Shown here in pieces: positions 1-5,245 of a DNA stretch of 5,245 nucleotides (within the stretch, counting starts at the first letter, position 1; every line of letters starts with the position of its first letter). The stretch is from CAZTVF01 sp964616985 (GTDB lineage: Bacteria; Planctomycetota; Phycisphaerae; SM23-33). Under the pieces are notes generated by a model. That model was not told the DNA's origin, did no database searches, and saw only the letters and a list, made by a program, of their open reading frames with translations. The stretch lies in the NCBI GenBank assembly GCA_964616985.1, contig CAZTVF010000205.1, positions 1-5,245 on the forward strand, in the 5' to 3' direction. Both the position numbers and the translations under genes were made by a program.

Positions 1-659
1 ATCACGCGCTGGCGGCCAAGGAGGCCGGCGCCGACGCCATCCTGCTGATGCCCCCGCACCACTGGTTGCGGTTTGGACGATCGAGCCGAACAGCCGTCGG
101 GTTCTTCCAGGACGTTGCTGCCGCCGACATTCCCATCTGCGTTCACCAGTACCCGGCCTGGTGCAAGGCGTCGTACAGCCTGGCCGAGATGCTGGAGATC
201 GTAAAGATCCCGCAGGTGGTGACGATCAAGATGGGCACGCGCGACATGGCCCGGTGGCTGTGGGACTACGAGCAACTCAAGGCCGTCGCACCGCATGTAT
301 CGATCATCACCTGCCACGACGAGTACCTGATGCCCACGCTCCTGGAGGCGGGCGACGGAGCGCTCATCGGCTTTGCAGGCTTCGCCCCGCAGCTCATGAT
401 CGAGCTGGTGCATGCCTGCCTGGCTGGCGACTTGGCGCGGGCCAAGAAGGCCCAGCAGACCGTCGCACCGCTGGCGCGGCTGATCTACAACTTCGGCGAG
501 CCCGGCTGCGGCGCCCACCAGCGGATGAAGGCCGCCCGCTGGATCATGGGCAAGTTCCCCAGCTTTAAGATGCGCCGGCCCCTGCGAGACCTGACGGCCA
601 AGGATCTGGACAAGATTCGCCAGCAACTGCTCCAGATAGGCTACCCGGTGGTCAGATGA
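1..659 (+). CDS. DapA/NanA-family (class I) aldolase or dehydratase, 5' truncated
   Basis: The open frame enters from the left edge (first full codon at position 3), so the N-terminus is missing. The ATG at 48 is internal, because the residues before it (AGADAILLMPP) are the normal family strand. About 218 residues remain of a usual ~300. These enzymes are cytoplasmic TIM barrels that form a Schiff base between a lysine and a 2-keto acid such as pyruvate. The Schiff-base lysine is visible in VVTIKMGTRD (AAG at 228-230). The C-terminal helices, with the RRPLRDLT segment and final GYPVV, match the family. Two hallmark sites differ: YNxP is HQYP (His codon 144-146, exactly 28 residues before the lysine, as in E. 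coli DapA), and PPYY is PPHH. The true DapA reaction is therefore doubtful. A keto-deoxy sugar-acid aldolase or dehydratase is more plausible in this carbohydrate setting, but the substrate is unknown. The family assignment is secure; the function is not. Confidence 0.88.
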   Translation, partial: HALAAKEAGADAILLMPPHHWLRFGRSSRTAVGFFQDVAAADIPICVHQYPAWCKASYSLAEMLEIVKIPQVVTIKMGTRDMARWLWDYEQLKAVAPHVSIITCHDEYLMPTLLEAGDGALIGFAGFAPQLMIELVHACLAGDLARAKKAQQTVAPLARLIYNFGEPGCGAHQRMKAARWIMGKFPSFKMRRPLRDLTAKDLDKIRQQLLQIGYPVVR

Positions 660-1726
660 GCCCTCGCGATCAAGTCTTTGCAGCCTTGGCGGGCCGCCCG
701 ATCAGCCGAGTGCCGTTCGTGATCTGGGACAACAAGCTGCCCGGCAGCCCGTTGGACGAGCAGTTGCTGGCGCTGGGCGTCTGCGTGATCGTCAAGAGCG
801 CCGTCTACCGCCTGACCACCCCCGGCGTCGAGGTCCGCCGCCAGGCGTTGGAGGGCCCCGACGGCGTCCGCCGCATTCGGACGACCTACGCGACAGCTGC
901 CGGCGAATTGTCTACAGTCCACCGGCCGATGCCCGGCACGCGGTGGCAGGAACAGCACCTCTTTGCCGGGCCGCAGGACTACGACGCGCTGGAGGCGTAC
1001 CTCGCCTCCTGGCGGCTGGAGCCCGACTTCGCGCGATTCGAGAACGACGACCGGCGGCTGGGCGGGCAGTCGCTCGCGCGCCCGTCCACCCTGCGCTGCC
1101 CGTTGCAGGAAGTGGCTTACGAGTTGATGGGCGTCGAGGCCTTCGCCGTCGAGTGGGCTGAGAACCGCCCGCGCGTGCTGCGGCTGATGGACCTGTGCGC
1201 CGCCAACGTTGACAAGCAAGTGGCCCTGCTCGCCCGGTCGACGGCCATGTACGTCGTGATCGATGGCAACACCGATGTCCATACGGTTGGGCTAGAGCGA
1301 TTCGAGCAGTACCACCTGCCGCACATCGACCGGTGCTGCCGGGCGCTGCACGCCGCCGGCAAGCTCGTCGGGGCGCACCTGGACGGCGACAACCGCCTGC
1401 TGGCGCCGCTGATCGCTCGCACGCAATTGGACTTCATCGAATCGTTCACCCCCCCGCCCGACTGCGACTTGCGCGTGGCCGACGCTTTGGCTGCTTGGCC
1501 GAGCAAGACGCTCGTGCTGAACTTCCCCTCCTCGCTGCACCTGGGCGGAGTCGACAGGGTTCGCTCGGCCGCCACCGCGATCCTGGCAGAGGCCCGCGGG
1601 AGCAGCAGGATTATCTTCGGCGTCAGTGAGGACGTTCCCGCCGCCGCCCGAGACACGCTCGTGCCGCTGGTACGCTTGGTGGGCGAGCACCAGCCCGAAC
1701 GCACAACTCGCGGGGCAGCCCGCTGA
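656..1726 (+). CDS. Uroporphyrinogen decarboxylase-like (URO-D superfamily) protein
   Basis: This 356-residue protein has the length and layout of the URO-D/MtaA superfamily. It has an N-terminal helix followed by the RVPF strand (res 18-21), a central YELMGVEAFAVEW segment (155-167) followed by a helix typical of the family, and the strand GAHLDGD (239-245). After that come IESFTPPPDCD (261-271), LNFPSSLHL (288-296) and a late GVSEDVP (322-328). Known members either decarboxylate uroporphyrinogen III or move methyl groups between corrinoid proteins and thiols. The true UROD N-terminal Arg-rich substrate motif (RQAGR) is not seen. The His-x-Cys zinc motif of MtaA/CmuA is His-Leu-Asp here (241-243), with no obvious second zinc Cys. 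It probably belongs to the poorly characterised UROD-like group common in Planctomycetota-type sugar loci; that last link is recalled, not shown. There is no signal peptide. Its ATG overlaps the upstream TGA by four bases, which implies translational coupling and explains the absence of a clear Shine-Dalgarno. Confidence 0.82.
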   Translation: MSPRDQVFAALAGRPISRVPFVIWDNKLPGSPLDEQLLALGVCVIVKSAVYRLTTPGVEVRRQALEGPDGVRRIRTTYATAAGELSTVHRPMPGTRWQEQHLFAGPQDYDALEAYLASWRLEPDFARFENDDRRLGGQSLARPSTLRCPLQEVAYELMGVEAFAVEWAENRPRVLRLMDLCAANVDKQVALLARSTAMYVVIDGNTDVHTVGLERFEQYHLPHIDRCCRALHAAGKLVGAHLDGDNRLLAPLIARTQLDFIESFTPPPDCDLRVADALAAWPSKTLVLNFPSSLHLGGVDRVRSAATAILAEARGSSRIIFGVSEDVPAAARDTLVPLVRLVGEHQPERTTRGAAR

Positions 1727-1735
1727 AAGGAAGGA
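1726..1735 (+). promoter_or_regulatory. Strong Shine-Dalgarno for the Gfo/Idh/MocA gene
   Basis: The purine run AAAGGAAGGA lies directly after the stop of the UROD-like gene and contains two overlapping AAGGA elements. They end 7 and 3 bases before the ATG at 1739. The first has ideal spacing and fixes this start. It is the best ribosome binding site in the first four genes, suggesting that the oxidoreductase is translated independently within the operon. Confidence 0.75.
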
Positions 1736-1738
1736 CAT

Positions 1739-3028
1739 ATGTCTGGCAGCATTCCCGTCCCTAGTGAACCGTTGCGAGTCGCCCTGATCGGCACCGGAGC
1801 CCGGTCGAGCACGATCTACAAGCCCCTGCTGGAGTCGCTTTCGCCGTGGATGAAGCTCACGGCCGTCTGCGATCCGGTGAAGGAGAACTGCGACAAGTTC
1901 GCCGCCGAGGTCGGCGTGCCGGCGTTCTACGACATCCGCCAACTGGTGAAGTCGCGCCCGATGGAGGCGGCCATTGTCGTCACGCCCGTGCCGTCGCACC
2001 ATTCCATCTCGGTGTTCCTGTCGTCCCACGGCATACCGAACCTCACCGAGACCACCTGGGCCTCCATGGTCTGCCAGGCCAAGGACATGATCGCCGCCGC
2101 GCGGAAGAACAACGTGATCGTGCGGGTCGCGGAAAACTTCTTCCGCATGCCGATCGACCGCTTCGCTCAGACCGTGCGGGACAGCGGCTACCTAGGCCGC
2201 ATCGGCCGCATCCTCAGCTACGCCGACCACACCGGCTACCACAACAACTCGCGCTGGATCGCCTTCGCCAAGTGCCACCCTCAGTGGGTGCAGAGCGTCG
2301 ACCACACGATGGACCACCCAGCCTTCTACTCGATGCCGCAGCGGCGGCACGACAAAGAGGCCCTCAAGTGCCGCTTCTTCCACTTCACCAATGACCTGTT
2401 CGTCGTGGACATCGGCAGCGGCCACGTGAAAGGACATCTCGGCCGCCACCCGCGGCCGGGCTACACCGAATGGCAGGGCCAGCGAGGCACGCTGGTGCAT
2501 CGCGCTCCGGGTGTCAACTGGGGCAACGAGCAGACGGAACTACGTTTCGTCTCCGACGCGAGGCTTGCGCCGGCGCAGGAAGCTGCCGGCGTCCTGGGGG
2601 GCGGTGGCTACTCCGACGTCATCACGCCTGTCGTGCATGACACCACCGGTGATGTCTGGACCGGTCTTCATGCCGATACACCCACCGGCCGCATCGAGTA
2701 CCTAAGCCCGCTACGGACCTTTGCGAAGATGGCCAAGGTCAACTCCCGCGACTGGTACGGCGTGGCCGTGATGGACCATGTCGTGGACTTCGCGCTGGCG
2801 GTGCGGGGCCTGCGGGCCAGCGAGTTCACCGATGAAGACGCCCTCATGAGCGACATGATGGAGGTCGGCGCCCACGAGAGCAACCTGCAGGAGGGCCGCC
2901 GCGTCAAGCTGCCCATCGAAGGCGATCTGGAGTCCGACGCCCTCGAACGCCAGCGCCAGAGGAAGCAGTTCGGCGTCGATCCGCTGGATGTCGAGGCGAT
3001 GCTATCCGTGAGTTTCCCACGGCCGTAG
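1739..3028 (+). CDS. Gfo/Idh/MocA-family oxidoreductase with altered EKP motif
   Basis: This 429-residue protein has an N-terminal Rossmann domain. The dinucleotide loop is VALIGTGARSS (res 14-24, Gly18 and Gly20), and the acidic residue for the adenosine ribose is Asp45 in AVCDP, which favours NAD over NADP. The strand AAIVVTPVPSHH (77-88) is the usual family 'TP...H' site next to the nicotinamide. Where canonical members have Glu-Lys-Pro, this one has Glu104-Thr-Thr (NLTETTWA). The C-terminal half is the alpha/beta substrate domain, with conserved-looking His/Asp-rich segments YADHTGYHNN (161-170), SVDHTMDH (186-193) and VVDIGSGHVKGHLGR (222-236). The family includes sugar and inositol dehydrogenases, and also NAD-dependent glycosidases (GH109 type) that work through transient oxidation. 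The altered EKP leaves the chemistry open. It has no signal peptide and is probably cytoplasmic. It follows the UROD-like gene by 12 bases and precedes the lyase-like gene by 17. The family is certain; the substrate is unknown. Confidence 0.9.
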   Translation: MSGSIPVPSEPLRVALIGTGARSSTIYKPLLESLSPWMKLTAVCDPVKENCDKFAAEVGVPAFYDIRQLVKSRPMEAAIVVTPVPSHHSISVFLSSHGIPNLTETTWASMVCQAKDMIAAARKNNVIVRVAENFFRMPIDRFAQTVRDSGYLGRIGRILSYADHTGYHNNSRWIAFAKCHPQWVQSVDHTMDHPAFYSMPQRRHDKEALKCRFFHFTNDLFVVDIGSGHVKGHLGRHPRPGYTEWQGQRGTLVHRAPGVNWGNEQTELRFVSDARLAPAQEAAGVLGGGGYSDVITPVVHDTTGDVWTGLHADTPTGRIEYLSPLRTFAKMAKVNSRDWYGVAVMDHVVDFALAVRGLRASEFTDEDALMSDMMEVGAHESNLQEGRRVKLPIEGDLESDALERQRQRKQFGVDPLDVEAMLSVSFPRP

Positions 3029-3045
3029 ACTGTGCGATCAGCACG

Positions 3046-4170
3046 ATGAAGCATAAGAGATTACATCCAGGCGAGTCGCTGACCTGCCGCGACGAGCGGA
3101 CCGGGGCCGTGGCGCGCCAGGTGACAAACCACCCGTCCATCAGTCACCACCCGTTCTACTACCTGCCTGCGTACGACGATGCGATGACGCGGCTGTTCTT
3201 TGTGTCGCACCGGACCGGTCGGCCGGAGGTCTGGTGCGAACTCCGCAGCACAGGTGAGTTGCAGCAACTGACCGACCATGTGGGACTGGCCGAGTGGTCT
3301 GTGCATCCTTCCCACGACGGGCGGCATGTTTACTTCACCGATGCCGTTGGCGGCTGGCGCGTCGATGTGCAGACTCGCGCGGAGGAGTGCATCCTGCGTT
3401 TCGACGTCGGCGCAGGCCGGGAGGCGGGCATGGTCGGTGCGGCCATGGGCACGACATCGCTCAGCCACGATGATCGCTACTGGGCGGTGCCGATCAAGGT
3501 CGGACCGGTATCGCGGCTGGTCGTCATCGACACACAGATAGGCAAGCACGAGGTGATCCTGGAGCGTGACACGATCGGCCACCCCGAATTCCACCCGTCC
3601 GACAACACGCTGCTCCGCTACGCCGGCCCGTATCACAGCCGCATCTGGGTCATCGGCCGCCACGGCCACGACAACAGGCTGGTCTATGAACGGGACGAGA
3701 CGAAGCGCGAATGGATCGTCCACGAGACGTGGAACCCTGCCCGGCCCCGCGAGATCGTGACCACCAACTGGCCGCACGGCATGATCGGCATCGACATTGA
3801 TACAGGCGCGACCCGTCCCGTGTGCTCCTTCAACGCCTGGCACGCGAGCATCAACCGGCGCGGGACGCGGATGTGCGCCGACACAACCTTCCCCGATATT
3901 GGCCTGCAACTGTTCGACCCCTGCGACGGCGTCGGCGCGCCACGTATGCTGTGCCTGCCGCAATCCAGCAACGAAGGCGCCCACTGGCACACCGACCACT
4001 GCCCGTATGACGACGAGGACTACAAACTCGGCAAGTGGAAGGTCTACGCTCCGCAGCACACGCATCCGCATCCGGCCTTCTCGCCCGACGGCCGCTTTGT
4101 GGTCTTCACTTCGGACCGCACCGGCGTTGCCCAGGTGTACGAAGTGGAGGTCGGCACGCGCGTTGGATAG
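3046..4170 (+). CDS. Oligogalacturonate lyase-like (PL22-type) beta-propeller protein
   Basis: This 374-residue protein is close to the ~388 of characterised oligogalacturonate lyases. It is built of repeated propeller strands, for example TRLFFVSHRTGRPEVW (48-63), SHDGRHVYFTD (89-99), SHDDRYWAV (140-148), HPSDNTLLRYAG (183-194), INRRGTRMCAD (269-279) and FSPDGRFVVFTSD (345-357). Six are clear, and seven blades are expected. The N-terminal RDERTGAVARQVTNH resembles the family's 'D..TG..v.~LT' opening and supports the start, although no Shine-Dalgarno precedes it. In oligogalacturonate lyase a Mn ion is held by a Gln-x-x-His-x-His set plus one more His. Here Gln337, His340 and His342 have exactly that spacing, His266 fits the extra ligand, His226 the base and Arg199 the substrate arginine (mapped from memory of the Yersinia enzyme). 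The known reaction is beta-elimination of unsaturated digalacturonate in the cytoplasm, and no signal peptide is seen here. The substrate could be another uronate. A plain TolB/WD40-like propeller is the alternative, less likely given the metal set. Confidence 0.8.
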   Translation: MKHKRLHPGESLTCRDERTGAVARQVTNHPSISHHPFYYLPAYDDAMTRLFFVSHRTGRPEVWCELRSTGELQQLTDHVGLAEWSVHPSHDGRHVYFTDAVGGWRVDVQTRAEECILRFDVGAGREAGMVGAAMGTTSLSHDDRYWAVPIKVGPVSRLVVIDTQIGKHEVILERDTIGHPEFHPSDNTLLRYAGPYHSRIWVIGRHGHDNRLVYERDETKREWIVHETWNPARPREIVTTNWPHGMIGIDIDTGATRPVCSFNAWHASINRRGTRMCADTTFPDIGLQLFDPCDGVGAPRMLCLPQSSNEGAHWHTDHCPYDDEDYKLGKWKVYAPQHTHPHPAFSPDGRFVVFTSDRTGVAQVYEVEVGTRVG

Positions 4171-4178
4171 GGATAGGA

Positions 4179-4209
4179 GTGAACAGGTCGCCATTGCCCA
4201 CCTGCTCAC
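4179..4209 (+). other. Inverted repeat just after the lyase-like gene
   Basis: GTGAACAGGT (4179-4188) can pair with ACCTGCTCAC (4200-4209): nine of ten positions match, with one A/C mismatch and an 11-base loop. It starts eight bases past the stop codon, where a terminator or RNA-processing hairpin would sit. No T-run follows (the next bases are CTCGACATCC), so it is not a canonical intrinsic terminator. It might protect the 3' end of the upstream message or attenuate read-through into the next gene. Confidence 0.4.
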
Positions 4210-4210
4210 C

Positions 4211-4240
4211 TCGACATCCGGGTTAATAGATGTAGATCAT
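4211..4240 (+). promoter_or_regulatory. Possible weak promoter for the GH71-like gene
   Basis: TCGACA at 4211-4216 matches five of six bases of a TTGACA -35 box. GATCAT at 4235-4240 matches four of six of a TATAAT -10 box, with an 18-base spacer. Both lie in a short AT-richer patch (about 4223-4242) that stands out in this GC-rich sequence and sits 54-83 bases before the next start codon. The patch also holds a short direct repeat, TAGAT-G-TAGAT. The match is weak and chance cannot be excluded; in this type of organism promoter consensus is poorly known. Confidence 0.25.
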
Positions 4241-4247
4241 AAGCGTT

Positions 4248-4267
4248 TCGGACCCCACGGCGTCCGA
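4248..4267 (+). other. Short GC-rich inverted repeat in the leader of the GH71-like gene
   Basis: TCGGAC (4248-4253) pairs perfectly with GTCCGA (4262-4267) around an eight-base loop. It ends 16 bases before the AGGAG ribosome binding site and 26 before the ATG. If transcription starts upstream of it, it would be a leader hairpin; it could equally be a small operator. It is short enough to arise by chance. Confidence 0.25.
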
Positions 4268-4282
4268 TTCACCTTTGCGAAC

Positions 4283-4287
4283 AGGAG
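4283..4287 (+). promoter_or_regulatory. Ribosome binding site of the GH71-like gene
   Basis: AGGAG sits six bases before the ATG at 4294. It selects this start over the in-frame ATGs at 4330 and 4345, and the choice also keeps the complete signal peptide with its basic N-region. Confidence 0.75.
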
Positions 4288-4293
4288 CGATAC

Positions 4294-5245
4294 ATGATTC
4301 GGAAGCGAACGACGGCGGCGGTACTGGCGATGTTGACGGTCGGCATGATTTCGACCGCGGCGATGGCACAGGCGGTCTCGCAACCGGCGACCGGGCCGGC
4401 GGGAGGCAAAGCCCCGGAGCGGCTGGTGCTGTGCTGGTACATGGTCTGTTTCACCGGCTCCGTGGAACGTTGCAAGCAGGAGATCGAACTGGCCCAGCGC
4501 CACGGGATTGACGGCTTCCTGCTCGATGTGGGGGGCTGGGGAGATGCCGACAATGGCTACGTCAAGAATGCGGTGTCCCTCTTCGAGGCCGCCAAGCAGC
4601 TCAACTCGGGCTTCAAGCTGGCCATGGCGCCGGAGTACATGGTTAGTCCGTTCGAAAAGTGGGTGCCCGACATGGTCCTGAAGTTCAAGGACCACCCCAA
4701 CTACCTCAAGCAGGCCGGCAGGCCCGTGCTCGCCACCTACTGCAGTCACGGGATGCTTCCCCCTGTGTTGGCTGCGCTGGAGGCCAAGGGGGTGAAGGTG
4801 TTTCTGGTCCCCGACGCCGGCCTCATGGCAAGGCCGCGGAACCTCTACAACCCCAGTTACGAATGGCTCTCCGGTCTGTTCGAGACCGCGGACGCGCAGT
4901 CCCTGGACGGGCTGATGCTCTTCCAAGTCGAACAACTCGGCGACCTCATCAGCGCTAACGCCAAGTGCCGCCGGGTGACGCAGAAGTTAGGCAAGCTCTT
5001 TGCCGCCGGCGTCGTTCCCAACTACAACAGCGCCAACCTGCAGGACTACCGCGGGCTGGGCGGCTACCTCGACCAGTGGCAAGGCGCGATCAACGACGGG
5101 GCCGACTGGATCAGCCTCGTCATCTGGAACGACTTCAACGAGGACTCCGCGCTGATGCCCGGCCGCTGGCCGTCGGGCTATGAACGATACCTGTTCAGCC
5201 GCGACGAGAGCTATCTCGACGCCACCGCCTACGCCAGCGCCTGGT
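4294..5245 (+). CDS. Exported GH71-like glycoside hydrolase, 3' truncated
   Basis: The 317 residues present run off the right edge without a stop. A clear Sec signal peptide is seen: basic MIRKR, a hydrophobic stretch to about residue 20, and an AMA cleavage site after residue 25, so the mature protein begins near QAVSQ and is secreted or periplasmic. The mature part follows the GH71 (alpha-1,3-glucanase, mutanase) barrel plan. It has LVLCWYMVCFTGS (44-56) near the N-terminus, ELAQRHGIDGFLLDVG (65-80) as the 'A..aGIDaf.LN.g' block, GFKLAMAPEYM (106-116), HPNYLKQAGRPVLATY (134-149), the DGLMLF strand (205-210), and VIWNDFNEDS (276-285) as the 'TWNDYGES' block with Asp280 and Glu283. Fungal GH71 enzymes carry Asp in FFSFDM where this protein has Glu114. 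The reaction is presumably glycan hydrolysis, perhaps of an alpha-glucan; a GH99-like barrel is the main alternative. It starts 123 bases after the lyase-like gene on the same strand. Confidence 0.78.
   Translation, partial: MIRKRTTAAVLAMLTVGMISTAAMAQAVSQPATGPAGGKAPERLVLCWYMVCFTGSVERCKQEIELAQRHGIDGFLLDVGGWGDADNGYVKNAVSLFEAAKQLNSGFKLAMAPEYMVSPFEKWVPDMVLKFKDHPNYLKQAGRPVLATYCSHGMLPPVLAALEAKGVKVFLVPDAGLMARPRNLYNPSYEWLSGLFETADAQSLDGLMLFQVEQLGDLISANAKCRRVTQKLGKLFAAGVVPNYNSANLQDYRGLGGYLDQWQGAINDGADWISLVIWNDFNEDSALMPGRWPSGYERYLFSRDESYLDATAYASAW

Noticed and set aside
48..50. ATG at 48 as the true start of the aldolase gene
   Set aside because: The same frame is open to the window edge and the residues before it match the family's preceding helix and strand, so this methionine is internal.
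1..659. Genuine 4-hydroxy-tetrahydrodipicolinate synthase (dapA)
   Set aside because: The catalytic tyrosine motifs YNxP and PPYY are HQYP and PPHH, and no lysine-pathway genes are nearby.
656..1726. Genuine uroporphyrinogen decarboxylase (hemE)
   Set aside because: The N-terminal Arg-rich substrate motif is absent and the context is sugar metabolism, not haem synthesis.
641..2029. Overlapping minus-strand open frames opposite the UROD-like and oxidoreductase genes
   Set aside because: They overlap one another and two well-supported + strand genes, have no ribosome binding sites and show no family resemblance.
3061..4209. Long minus-strand open frame (382 codons) opposite the lyase-like gene
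   Set aside because: Its protein is low in complexity and rich in Arg, Val and Ala with no recognisable family blocks, while the + strand encodes clear propeller motifs. Long antisense frames are expected in GC-rich coding DNA.
4179..4209. Rho-independent terminator after the lyase-like gene
   Set aside because: The stem carries a mismatch, the loop is long and there is no T-run after it; it is kept only as an inverted repeat.
4237..4935. Minus-strand open frame (232 codons) opposite the GH71-like gene
   Set aside because: The + strand has a signal peptide, a ribosome binding site and GH71-like blocks across the same region; the antisense product has no recognisable domain.

Overview
This is a GC-rich window from an environmental bacterium. 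It carries five protein genes, all on the + strand and packed head to tail. The combination of a DapA-like aldolase, a divergent uroporphyrinogen-decarboxylase (UROD)-like protein, a Gfo/Idh/MocA oxidoreductase, an oligogalacturonate-lyase-like beta-propeller and a secreted GH71-like glycosidase suggests a carbohydrate-degrading member of the Planctomycetota or a related phylum (Lentisphaerota, Verrucomicrobiota or Armatimonadota). That placement rests on gene content and base composition only; there is no rRNA or other marker here.

Layout: (1) positions 1-659, the 3' part of a dihydrodipicolinate synthase/N-acetylneuraminate lyase family gene, cut by the left edge. (2) 656-1726, a UROD-like TIM-barrel protein whose start overlaps the previous stop (ATGA). 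(3) 1739-3028, a Gfo/Idh/MocA dehydrogenase-like protein behind a strong Shine-Dalgarno. (4) 3046-4170, a cytoplasmic seven-bladed-propeller protein of the oligogalacturonate lyase (PL22-like) type. (5) A 123-base gap (4171-4293) holding two inverted repeats, an AT-richer promoter-like patch and a ribosome binding site. (6) 4294 to the right edge, an exported GH71-like glycoside hydrolase, cut by the window end.

Genes 1-4 are separated by -4, 12 and 17 bases and read as one operon. Gene 5 may be co-transcribed or have its own promoter. A working model (inference) is that the exported GH71-like enzyme acts on an extracellular or periplasmic polysaccharide. The lyase-like propeller, oxidoreductase and aldolase-like proteins would then process the resulting uronate or oxidised sugar fragments in the cytoplasm. 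The UROD-like protein has no assigned role. No transporter, regulator, mobile element, tRNA, rRNA or CRISPR array is visible.

The most notable point is that several genes keep the fold of their family but change hallmark catalytic positions. The aldolase has His where the family has Tyr, the oxidoreductase lacks the Lys-Pro of its EKP motif, the UROD-like protein lacks both the UROD and the MtaA/CmuA signatures, and the GH71-like enzyme has Glu where fungal members have Asp. The lyase-like protein, by contrast, appears to keep its full metal site. The locus may therefore encode a catabolic route not predictable from family names.
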